Shown: positions 1 through 12,100 of the stretch, one piece after another
Layout: every line of letters starts with the position of its first letter
Position numbering within the stretch: position 1 is the stretch's first letter
NCBI RefSeq assembly: GCF_001949145.1
Contig: NW_019091618.1
Coordinates: 204,831 to 268,830 of the forward strand
Direction of reading: 5' to 3'
DNA length: 64,000 nt
Source of the DNA: Acanthaster planci
Taxonomy: Eukaryota; Echinodermata; Asteroidea; Valvatida; Acanthasteridae
Translations under genes and position numbers: made by a program
The notes under the pieces: generated by a model
Database searches by the model: none
The model's input: only the letters and a program-made list of their open reading frames with translations
What the model was told of the DNA's origin: nothing

Positions 1-176
1 ATCAACACAAACCTCTCCTCTTCTTCCTTTTTTTTCTTTTCTTCTCTCTCTCGCTTCCTCCTTTGCTCTTCAGCTCTTCTCAAGGCAACAATCTCCATCT
101 GTCTATTCTGAAGCTGTCGTTGTTGTCTTTCTTCTCTCAACCGTTTTAATCGAGGAAGGTACTTCCTTCTAACTCT
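1..176 (-). CDS. LRRIQ1: LRRIQ1-like coding exon 8, partial
   Basis: The acceptor is tttttttcacag|agttag. It completes the IQ motif (VRRKYLPRLKRL) and continues as an R/K/E-rich helix until the left window edge, with no donor before base 1. The exon is therefore truncated by the window and not necessarily by the gene. Confidence 0.72.
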
Positions 177-3100
177 GTGAAAAAAATATACAGCGTGAGA
201 ACTATTTGCCATCAAAATAAACAGGAGATTTCTGTTCTGACCAAATCAAAGTAGATTTTATTCTAAAGCCTTATAAAATGAGTTGGCTTAATGACAACAG
301 GGTGTACAATTTATGTTGCCATTTATTTTACATTGTTTAAGAATAAAAACCAAGTTATTACACGGGACACAGAATGACACATCAACACAAAGACATTAAA
401 AACGGAATACCAAGAAATACACACACAAGCTTTTCCACTGCCTGTAAATATGTAGAGCAAATGCAAATGTGACCCAACCAAGTAAAACAAGTCACAAGTT
501 ACAGGTTTGAGTTAATGGCCTTCAAACAAATCTTACATAATGTAAATCAAAGATATCCACTGATTGGAGACCAAAATGTGTGATGCATCTTAACAAACAT
601 ATCAGTTTACTTATAAAATTTAAATAAAATTCCTCAAACATAAGACATGTGGTCATTAATAGCAATCAAAGGCCACATTTACCTTGAAAATGCTTCACAA
701 CAATTAAGCTATTTTTGCCCGAAATAATAACCATTAACCCTGAACTAAAAGTAGTTGATTATAATTTGACAAACAAAACAGATTTCTTCATGGAATTGTT
801 TGGTTTCACAATATACTTCCTAGATTTCTCCCCAAATGTCTCACCTATATGAGCGCACTGCAGCCTGAATGAGTGTTGCTGCTTGCAATCTTTGTCTCTG
901 TTTAAACTCCCTGTCAGCAGCAAGATGATGTTCAAACTCTTGTTTCTCCTTTTCTGTCTCTTGGGCAAATCTCTCAATTTCAGCCTAAAACGCAGAACAC
1001 ATTAATGCACGGGTGCCAAAGTGTAATATCTCCTCAGCAAACAGAAATGTTCAAGGTATCATATTGCACATGTACTTTCTAGAGCTGACAACTGAATTTC
1101 AGTTGAATGCTAACAAGAATTTTAATGAATGAAGACTAGTTTGAAAACTGATACTACATACAGGACTGGAGTTTTGGGGCTTGAGACAGAAATACCCTTT
1201 CACGGTCCTTTACGGAATGATTGTATGACATTGCTCCAATCTGGATATATTCCATTTCAACATCAAACAAAAAAAACCTTTAAACTAAAAACACAAGTAA
1301 CAATTATTTTAAAAATCATATACAGTGGAATGTCCCTATAATGAACATGGCCGTGTCCACACAAAATGTTCACTATAGAGGTCATTTGGTATAGCAATTT
1401 TCAGTCACTGACACAGGCCCCTGTTCTGAATTCCATCCCATATTCAAACATGTGCTGGCCTGCCCCGCAAATTGTTTTGGTATAAGGATTTAGGGCAAAA
1501 AATCTACATGCAAAATAGGTTAAAAAAAGTAAGGAAAAAAACCTGTATTTTCTTACAGGTACACTGGACAGCAAAAGAAACTTGCCACTTCTGTCAAAGG
1601 CCACACATAAAAATTCACCCCAATTCAATACACAATTTTTGTACACAGGTATGCTGCAATCTCCCTTACTAATCACATGCCCCAAAGCAAGTGATTATCT
1701 TTATAACAAAGAAGAAATTGACATGTACAGCAACTTGGTTGCACAGTTACACTGGTTCCTGTTGGTAATCTATGGAACTTAAACAAATGGGCCCCGCTGG
1801 GTAGCATTCAAATACAGTCGCACTAGCTAGAGGCACAATTATGTCTGAAGTCGGCAATGAAATGTCAGGCAAGCATATTTAAAAACGATCAAAACATAAC
1901 GCATTTAATGAAGATTTCTTTGAGTCAAGTAACAAAGGCTAGTGTCTGCACATTTATTTGCTGTTTTGGTAATTCATGCAAGATCATGCAAGATTTTCCA
2001 CCCTGTCCAGCATCACCAGTATTGTATTGCATACACAGTACTGGACAGCCTGTCTACATGACCGCCTGTAGCTGTGGACGTGACATACGCACTTAACATG
2101 CGATGTATGCTACTCACTAACGATGCAGACCGCAACGCGTGTTGGCTGTTGTTGCGTCATGCGTGTGATTTTCCCTAATGTTGAGTTATTTATCATCAGT
2201 TCAACATATGTTTCTTATATTTAAAACAAAGTTTTAATGATCAGCTTAAGTGCACAGAAAATTCAAGAGCCAAGGAGGATGTTTGATATTTCCGAATGTT
2301 TGGTATAGTGGTGTTTGTTACAGCGATGTTCCACTGTTGCATTATTAGGAATTATATTTCAATTTTATCATAATTTTCTGGGCTCTGCTTCAAGTCTTCA
2401 TTCAATATTCTGAATAATCACATGATTTTTATCAAACCCTGTATAAAATTGTACTCTTCAATGTTAATCCTTGGCTAGATCATATTCAGTGCATATGTGA
2501 ATGAGATTTTTATTTCATTTATTTATTCATTATATAAGTGGCACTGTAAATTTTGATGATAAAAAAAGATGAAGAAATTTAAACTTTCATTTATGAATGC
2601 TTACTGATGTCACTGCTGCATTATTTTTGAACGAGCCATTAAGTACAAACATGAACTACATGTAATACACAGGTTGGAGATACTGAAGCAAAGTTTCCTC
2701 AGGATCATGACATACAAACACCATTGTTTTAACGAGTTTGACTTCAAAAGGAATTTGTGCATGACTGATCATGCTTTCATTTTTGTACATACATTGTACA
2801 TACTGTACATGTACATTCTCAGCAGCAGACTTTCCTATCCTAAGCGAGGGCTCTGTCACCGGCCCGACTCCCATTATCAAATTTCTTTCTATATTGTAAG
2901 TAACGTTTTCGGCTGGCATGTTAAGTTTTGCCTAGGTGCAGTTTTCATTTCATTGCATTTTACTTTACATAGATGTTTGATTTGTTGTCCCAAGCTTTTT
3001 GGAAATACAGTGGTGACAACTTGCACGCTCCAGTTGTCCAAATCTACAAAGCCATGTGCCCTGTGCACACATGCATGTATTTCCAGCAGGAAAATAGTCA

Positions 3101-6100
3101 ACATGTGCCCATGATCACAAGCTCCATCTTCTATTGGATAAAGTGGAAGGACTAAATACAAATGTACGTTAAGACTTGTTAAACATGAAGACACTCACGG
3201 CATGAATGCATGTGGCAACATTGGTGAAATATGCTTTTTTCAGCTGTATATGAACATGTGGTGTAGAAATAAAATCATGCTTTGATGTTAGAATCACAAT
3301 GGAATTACTTTAATGTGTGCTTTCAATAGCTGTTTCCTTGGAGATCAATGACTGTGTAGAGACATCATCTTTGCTACAGTCAGATTTTCACCTAAGTCGG
3401 GTGAAGTCGGTCTGTCCCATTGGGTCAAACTTATCCAAGGTTAACTGTACATATGTGATCTGATTTACAATTGATTGACCAATTTGAGGAAAGAGTGTGT
3501 CTGAGTGTAGCAGTCTCATTATTTATCTCTGTTGGTTATTCAAATCACACCAAAGTACTCTACATATTTCTCACTTTAACATGAATAACAGTACTTCTTC
3601 AAAACACATACCTGGTGCTTACAGAAGTCTTCTTGGCGTTTCTTGGATTCTAATTCTAGCTCCTGTTCTGCCTTCTCCTGGAATATCTTCAAGTACACAT
3701 AAGAATATCAACAGAAATATTGGTTTATTAGCCTTTTTCAGTGAAAACTATTTCAAACTAATTTAAAAATGTAAAATACAAAATCTGTTGCAAACTTTTT
3801 GCTGACTATAATAACCTAAAATATGCATAGCTGAAAAGTCTGAAGGTCTGACATTTTGATGCTAGGAGAAACTTTCTCACAGGCAAATTAATTTGCTCTT
3901 CTTCAAGTGCAATGTCAAAATGCATGCAGTGTAACCTACATAGGACTATGGGTGTAACATGCAGGCTCTTACACTCTCTGTCTCTGTGGACTCACAAGTG
4001 AGATTCCCACTTGCTAGCTGGAAAAAGTTATAATCTAACACAATGAAATAAAATAAACATCAAACAAAAAGAACCAATGCACAGACAATGGAAAAGGGAC
4101 AGAAACACAAAACAGATCGAAATATTAATAATTTTGAAAATGAGCATTACTATGCTCAAGCTGATTTGAAGTGAATTCCAAAACTGGTTTCATTACTATA
4201 CATGCAACCCTTTTCTGCCATTGAACTTCTGACAAGGCAATCAATGCAAACCTATCCAATTCAGCTTTACTCCCCACAAATATCATTCTATCGGAATGAT
4301 CAATCCAATTTTCAGCGTACTGTATGTTCTTCATAGGATCAACACAGTATGGGTTGATTTCATAATACCAGAAAGGTCTCATAACATCTATACCAACTGC
4401 TGCTGAATGCTACATGTGTATGCGTAGGCTGATGATGTTGCTCTCACAGTGTCCACCCCATACACTGCCGAAGTAGAGGAGAAGCTGACTTCTGATATGG
4501 AGATCATATGTCAGTACCTGAAGAACTATCCATTGCCAAAACAGTTTCATCAATATTCCCCCTGCAAAACTACACAGCAAACTACCGACTGAAGGTGAAA
4601 CTTGAGAGTAGAGATCTACTCAGCTTTGAGCCGAACTCCACATACTTGGAGTAAAACTGGACAGAAGGTTGACCTTCAAAAGCCATCTGGAAAACTTCAT
4701 GAACAAGATCTCTGCCAGAGTTAGAGGCTTGTCCAGTCCAACATGGGGTACATCATTCAGTACTGTTAAATCTTCAGCTGCATGTGCTGCTGCTTGTGCC
4801 CAAAGTGCTCACACTCGTGAAGTACACAAAGACGTGCCCCTTCATGATGCCATGCAAATAGTTTCTGGCTGCATCTGTTCTGCTCCAGTGAGCTACCTTC
4901 CATTCCTGTCTGGTGTTTTGCCACCCAAGACATGATGGAACAACATCTGCTAGTGACTGTTTTGCAAAGCTGCCAGGCTAAGCCACATGCTGCATGATAC
5001 CCTCTATGAACTGGAAGCTCCACACCGACTTGAATCTAGGAAACCCCTCCGTCCATAAATAAAGAACCTTGAAGCAGAGGATTTTACTTTCCCAGTTTCC
5101 AAGCTTGGTCCTCTCATCCTCAAGGTAGCAACCTTCCTAGAAAGCTGGCTGCGATCAAGAGTTGGTCACTTTGCAGCAAACATGAAAAGCTGCGGCCTAG
5201 CAGACTCTGATCTTTGTGCATGCAGTGAGTTTAGATGTGCATATGTCCTGACAGGGTGTGCCGTGATAGGACTTCCTTGCCAACTCACTGAAATAGACAT
5301 CCCCAAACTGGTGGCTTACATGTACTTCTCTAATTTGGAAAGAATGTCTAAGATATGAAGAACAAAGTCAACGACAATTCAAGTAAGAAGTTAGACAGCA
5401 ATAGACCTGGAACCAAAGAAGAGAACTGGTAGAGAAAGCATGAAGACAAAAATGGACAAGGTGAATTTAGTTTACCTGTCTTTGCTGCTGCAATTGCTTC
5501 AGCTCATCTGAATGTTGTTTTTGTTTGGCTGACCTGTTCTGATCCTTCAGTTTATCTCTTGATGTTTGTTGCAGAATTTGATGTTGTGCTTCTTGTAGCA
5601 TGTCGCGTTCTTGTTGCTTCAGTTTATTATCCAGCTCCAGTAAGTCTTTCCAAGCTTTTTGCTCCAAAAAGTCTGCTGCTCCAAACATTGTCAACTCACC
5701 TTCAGACACAAAAATATTGGGGATTAACTGATATGTTCATCAACAGACCTATTTAACCTCTTAGTACCTATACGTATGCACTCTATTGGTCATTTGTTCA
5801 CTGGAGAGTATTGTGAAAAACACAGTGGTACACCGCACAACCTCCTTCAAACAATGAGAAACACTGCTTGTCCTATTTACTCTTTTGTACAGCAAGTATT
5901 ATTTATTTCAAAGAGTATAAAAACTCATTTCTACCAATTACTTTGTTTCTTTACTTTAACCTTACATTCATGACCTTTGACCTTTTGAAATGAGAAAAGT
6001 AATAAAAATACCGGGAATTGTACGAACAAGAACAGGTTAGCCTTTGCAAATGATATCAATCATCAAAACATACATACCAAACTGGTTGATCACACTGGTA

Positions 6101-9100
6101 ATGTTTCGTCACAAATATGACACATAGGGCCTAATGACCTTTGACCTCTACATACAAAGACAAGCATCATTATAAATTTGTGACTTAGATTTAATTTGAA
6201 GAAAAATTTATGCAATTAATGACAAATCCTCTTGACCCTCAACATCACGTACAGCAACCTGACCTCTACATAACCTTTGACCTTAAGACATAAATATACA
6301 AAACAATAAACAAATTGAAAGGAATTGAAAAGACAAGAATTCTAGAAACAGTAAAACCACATTTTTGGGGGGGGGGTCGGGAATGTCATTTTGTTGCAGA
6401 TGATTTTTCTTTTCAGAAGAAAACTTGCCTCTCCTGAAGATGTTGGACCAAATAGAAATAGGCCTGGGCTAGGCTACATACATGTATTTAAAAAAAATAA
6501 AAAATTTTAAAATTGACATAAGAACACAATACAATGGACACGTAAAAAAACCCCCAAATTTGTAAACTGCTTGGCATTTATTTAAGTTGAAAGTCTCGAT
6601 TAGCTGTTGCTGAAAGCATTGTAAATATGACACTTTTCAAAGTCGTTTGGGGTTTACTTCGCCTAATTTTAGTTTGTAGGAATGCTCCTACACATTGCAA
6701 TACAGTAGCTACCTGTGAATGCCACTTGCATGATCAGGCAAGAGTTCCATAAACAGACGCCACCAAAAGGCAAAATAACCTTCCAAAAATTATCTTGCCA
6801 CAGATCTCCAGAAGCCACAGGTCGCCATGATGCAGACACAGGGCATACATGCACTTACACACACTATGCATATACATACATGTACATGTACGTTTGCCTA
6901 CCGTACATGCATCATGCGCAAAACGTCTGAAGGAACTGGGTGCTTTGACATTTGAAAGGTCATTACATCATATTTTCTACAGCAACAGTCATCTTTCGTT
7001 ATTTTATCCAAAAGGGGAAGTCTCAAGCCCCATTTCAATATAACTATAGTGGTTGCTGTTCGTGTGTGGCAAAATAATACAGCATGACAAAATGAGGACT
7101 GATTTTGGGATGGTTTCAGGCACAACAGTGAGTAATGGGCCGAGCAGTTTTCGGCGTAACAGGGACTAAAGGGTTAAGTGTACAATGTACATCAAACCTA
7201 ACTACAAGAAGTCAAAAGGAACAAAGAATAATATGACCCCAAGTTTCCTAAAGCAATTGCTATCACCTGTTGTATGTAATGCCAGCTGCTGATGTAGTAA
7301 GTCTGTTTTGTCTCCAAGGTCAGTTTCAGGGTCTGTCAGGTGGCCTCCCACATGATCTCTCACATGATCTGACTCTTTCCGTTCCTCATCTTCAACTTCA
7401 CTCAGGACCTACATGTATGAATGTGTAGGGCATTAAAATAAACTATCAAGTTATAAGCAATAATATTAATATTGTACATTTAGAATAATACAATTTGATT
7501 AGACTTGATGAGACACCATGTATCGAGTAAACGTCACTTGAATGAAATGAAAACTCAGCAAACCAGAATGGGAGTGGTGTGCTGTAGGAGCTGCAGCACC
7601 CTCAATGGTTTAGATAGCACTTGGTGATACAACAAACTTAAAGCTGTTCCACTTTTAGAAAACATGCACACACGCATATACTGTCCTAGAAACTACTCAA
7701 GGAGTGTCCATTGGGCTTGTCAACCACATCATGATGTGTGAATTAGTAAAAAAAAGAAAGGTTTTATACTTATGAATGCTGCATAAGAGAATACTTAATT
7801 TACAAATGTAATTCTCATAATTTTCTGTATGACACTTGGTTGGTAAAATAGCAAGAGGTGGACTCTCCTCTCACAATTGAACTGGGAGAGGAAACTTCAA
7901 ATCCTATAATAACACTACCGGTATATCAAGGTAATAATAATAATAATAATGAATTATTTAAAAACGCTTTCCATGTCAACGACATCTCAAAGCGCTATAC
8001 AGTAAAATACAAGAATTAAATTAACTTTATATAATCAAAACAAAAGTAACAGAAGTTATAAAACAAAATTAAAAATTAAGCAATAAAAAAATAAACATTA
8101 AATTAAAATATTCATAAAACGAAGAAATTAAAGCTAACAAGTATAAGAAAAGTAATAATCCTTACATAAATGTGTTTTTAAGCGAGATTTAAATGTATCC
8201 AAAGTGTCAGCAGAGCAAATTGCTACTGGTAGCCTGTTCCACAATCGAGGAGCATATATTGTGAAAGATCGATCACCATAGTATTTAGTTTTACCAACTG
8301 GCTGTTGTAAACAAACTACTCCAGAAGTTGTCGAGCGCAACGTGCATGTATTCGATCGAACATCAAGTAATTCACATAAATAATCTGGAGCTATTCCTTT
8401 CATAATCTTATAGACAAAACATGCAATTATAAAAAGGTGAGACCAGATCACTACAAGAAACCCACAAACTTTGGTTGGTATTATTTTTCATGTACATACA
8501 TGTAGCAGGTAAATGGCATCCGCCATGCACAAGTACATGTAAGGAGTTCCATGTTTAAAACATTTGAAGCAAGATATGGGACGCAGAGAATTCCCCCCCC
8601 CCCCGCCTTTGTGTTGGTCATTGTTTGATCGGAATCTAAGGAATTCTTTACAGACTTCTATGGGGGATGTGTTACAATAGTCTATAGTGTGTATAGGGAT
8701 TGGACAGGTAAGGGGGGTACCCCTCCATCCCATATCTTGCCTGGTATAGTTTAAAAAGAGATTCAAATTATTACATATTGTTTATGTGTAATCATCATAA
8801 TATTAATATGATAATTTGTCATACCTCTGTCTTAGATACCGGTACTGGCCTAGAACAATCAAGTGACAGGGCAATAATATCACACTCACTGTGAGACATC
8901 TCATTCTGCCGATAGCATGTGCATATGCACAAGACAGACAAGCTTCGGGAAAGTTAGAGAGTAACCATTGCCACTCATTTATTCGGTTTTGTGTGGTACC
9001 CATGATATGTTTTGTGCTTGGGTTACCAGGCAATCTGATAAATGGTTGCACTTGTACCAGTATAACAGACTCGTTCCCGTCCTCGAAGCATATAAGGTAA

Positions 9101-12100
9101 TGCAGGGACCACTAACTAGACTACATGACATGTGGACTAGTACTCACTGATACCCGCACTACTTTCATATTAAAGTTTATGCAATTAACGAAAGTGAGGT
9201 AACAGTGCATTCGCAGATGATATTGTGTATGTCTAATTATACAGTTTGACAGTAGGCCTATTGTCTTCTGAACTTATGAAATTCAGAGCTTGTTTCTTTG
9301 GAAGAATTCCTCAGACTCAACATAATCAAGTACCTCGAGTGTTCAAACCATCATATCCCACATCATAGCCGTCACCAATGGTTGAATATCATCTTCCCTT
9401 TCATCACTTCATAATCCACCTCCAACCATGAAAACCTCAACAGATTTTTGGCACCTTAATCAAGAGATAAGACCCCATCTCTGTCAATTATTTGATATGC
9501 CATTATGCCAAATTATCAACAGTCACCTGTATATCCTGTGAAACATTGCAAAAATCAACCAATTTTCGGTAGAAAGCCACACAGAATCCACCACAAATAT
9601 GTACGCAACCCAAAACCATGTTTCGCTGCATGTATTGCTGGTTTGTTTCATATGCATATTCTGGACCCGCTGCACCCATTTCCATATGCGTGGAAATATA
9701 CAATATACATGTACCCCATTCTGCCATCACTTTCAATACTACCGATGCTCCAGCGCACCCATTATGTATACCACTGTATCTCAGACGGAATAACACTATT
9801 GGTTGTGTACTTCTTGATTGCCTGTACTAGACTTTACCAAGTCATACATAAATATTATTTTGCAAATAATTCCACCAAAAGTATTAAACCCCAAAACAAA
9901 TCCGTAAACCAACATCAGATTTTTAAAAATCTGGAAATGCAGAAAAATCTGCAGGAATCTCACTCCTGCTATATACCCAACAGACACATACTACAAGAAC
10001 GGCTCTTCAACTTGATGAATCTAGTTCAAGAAGTAGTACATGTAGGTCCCTTTTCCAAAAATCACCTTATCATTACAGCAGTGAGTACCAGTTCATGTAC
10101 ACTGTACATTATTTCTTTTTAGCCTCTCCCAAAATTTGATAATTCTACTATCTGGCAGAAACGTTCTCCTTCCATGTTGTGTTTACTGTCATACATTTGA
10201 GTAGCTCACCTGAGTCACCAGGTTTGAACCCTATGCCACTCAATTAGCTCCAATACCATAACTCTGGGCTTACAAGGGTCAGCCACTGGAAGCTATGCTC
10301 ATGAAGCAGATTCAGAGATGGAATGATGTCACAGCCATGTAGTCTACCATCCCATAGCTCAAGTAGGAAATAGACCTCTTTTGTTAACAAACGATCAACA
10401 TTTTAATGGATGTCAAATAGCTACAAGAAGGTCACCCTGCAATGGCTTTTGATTCAAGATACATAATGACTTCATTCGTGTTAAGAGTGAGACATTTTCA
10501 TGTAGTACTTGGTTGGCAAAATATAACAGTGTTGTAGTAAAAAAATATTATCCCGCAAGGAACCACAGCAGGATTCTAGTTTTATTGGTTAAAACATCCT
10601 CATTTAGCAATTCCATACGAAAATGGAATTTTAACACTGTCACTGACCTCATTATCATGGGTAAGAAAATAGAAATACAGTAAACTCCGGCTCAGTCGGC
10701 ACTCAAGAAATTATGACAATTTATGCGAATGCCGACTTGTACTGTAGGTCATTAGTTTGCATATACATACGTATTGCCTATGTACCGGTACATTATGATT
10801 CCTTGCAATAATTCAATGGCTTTGATTTACCCTGGTTTATTTCTACCTCCATGGTCAATCCCAGCAAATTCATTCTTAATTATTGTCCTCAGGGCTGCAA
10901 ATTCAATAATTGATCTTGTGCCCCTAAGAACAAAGCAATGATTACATTCAATAAGGCGACCCCTAAAATGGACAGAGTGCATGCGTGTAGCACTAGAGGG
11001 GTTACTGGTATTGATGTACTCAAGCTGGCCGATCATCAACCACAGCCTGTGCTGCTAATAAACGGACATCCGTCAAGCAGTGTGGGACTTGTTACTTGAC
11101 ACTTCTTGGCAACCGCAGTGAAGGAAACTGATACCGAAGCACGATTTTCTCTTAATGCCAACTTACAGAAAGGAATTCTGGTGGTTTTGTGGAAAAGGGA
11201 CCAAGAAAAACATGCCAACTTATACGAAATGACGACTTATAAATGCCAACTTAGAAATGAAATTTTCAATGGAAATGCATTACAGACAATTGGGACTTTT
11301 GTCAAAAGGCCAACTTAGACGATATGACGAGTTACACGATGCCGACTTATTTCTACGTGGAAGATTACTGTAATATGTAGTACCAGTAACTTGGGTTTCT
11401 CTTTCAATTTTTATAAACTCTTTTTGTGTTAGAATTCCAATAACAATGTCAGTAACAGTGTGACTAGATTCCACTTGTGTGTGAAATTAGCCAAGTCAAC
11501 CTAGGTGAGCTACTCAAATCCAACCATTATACTTTTGTACCGAAAATGTTGAAAATTTGAAGAGTGGGGTATAGTTATTCTTACCCTATCTCGTAGTTCA
11601 TCTGGATCCTCTCCAAGTACAAAAGCCAATTCTTTCATCTCAGCAGACTGGTAGTAGAATTCATCACCATCCTCTATTCCATCAATAGCATATTATAGGA
11701 AAACAGGAAGAAAAATGTGCTAGAAATGATCACTTGTGAATACGCTCAAGCTAATGAGGGCACAAAGGCACCAACAGGTGGTTTTTATTCCAAGTTTACT
11801 GAATTTATACAACAGATTTTATATAAATCTGTATGTTTTACTTGTATCATCAAGTATGTATTGGGTATAAAACCGAATGACGGAGTAAATCTTCCATGTG
11901 TCTCTGTATACACACATTACACACATAGCTGCTAATGCACTGAAGACTGATTGTGCAATGACCTTTTCCAAAATGTACCATCAAGAGACAAGACAACAGC
12001 TGTGACCATTTCTTGCATTGTCTGGGGAAAGATTTTTCTTAACAATGCAAAATGCCTGAAAGTTGGACATAGTTAAAATGGTAAATTTTGTCACAACTAC

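Noticed and set aside
2674-3114. 146-codon plus-strand ORF
   Set aside because: No recognisable motif, Cys/His-rich by chance, antisense in an LRRIQ1-like intron and overlapped by a minus-strand frame of similar quality.
9505-10122. 205-codon plus-strand ORF, the longest gap-free frame in the window
   Set aside because: His/Ile/Tyr-rich random-looking composition, no domain, overlapping frames on both strands, no splice context. Likely chance in an intron.
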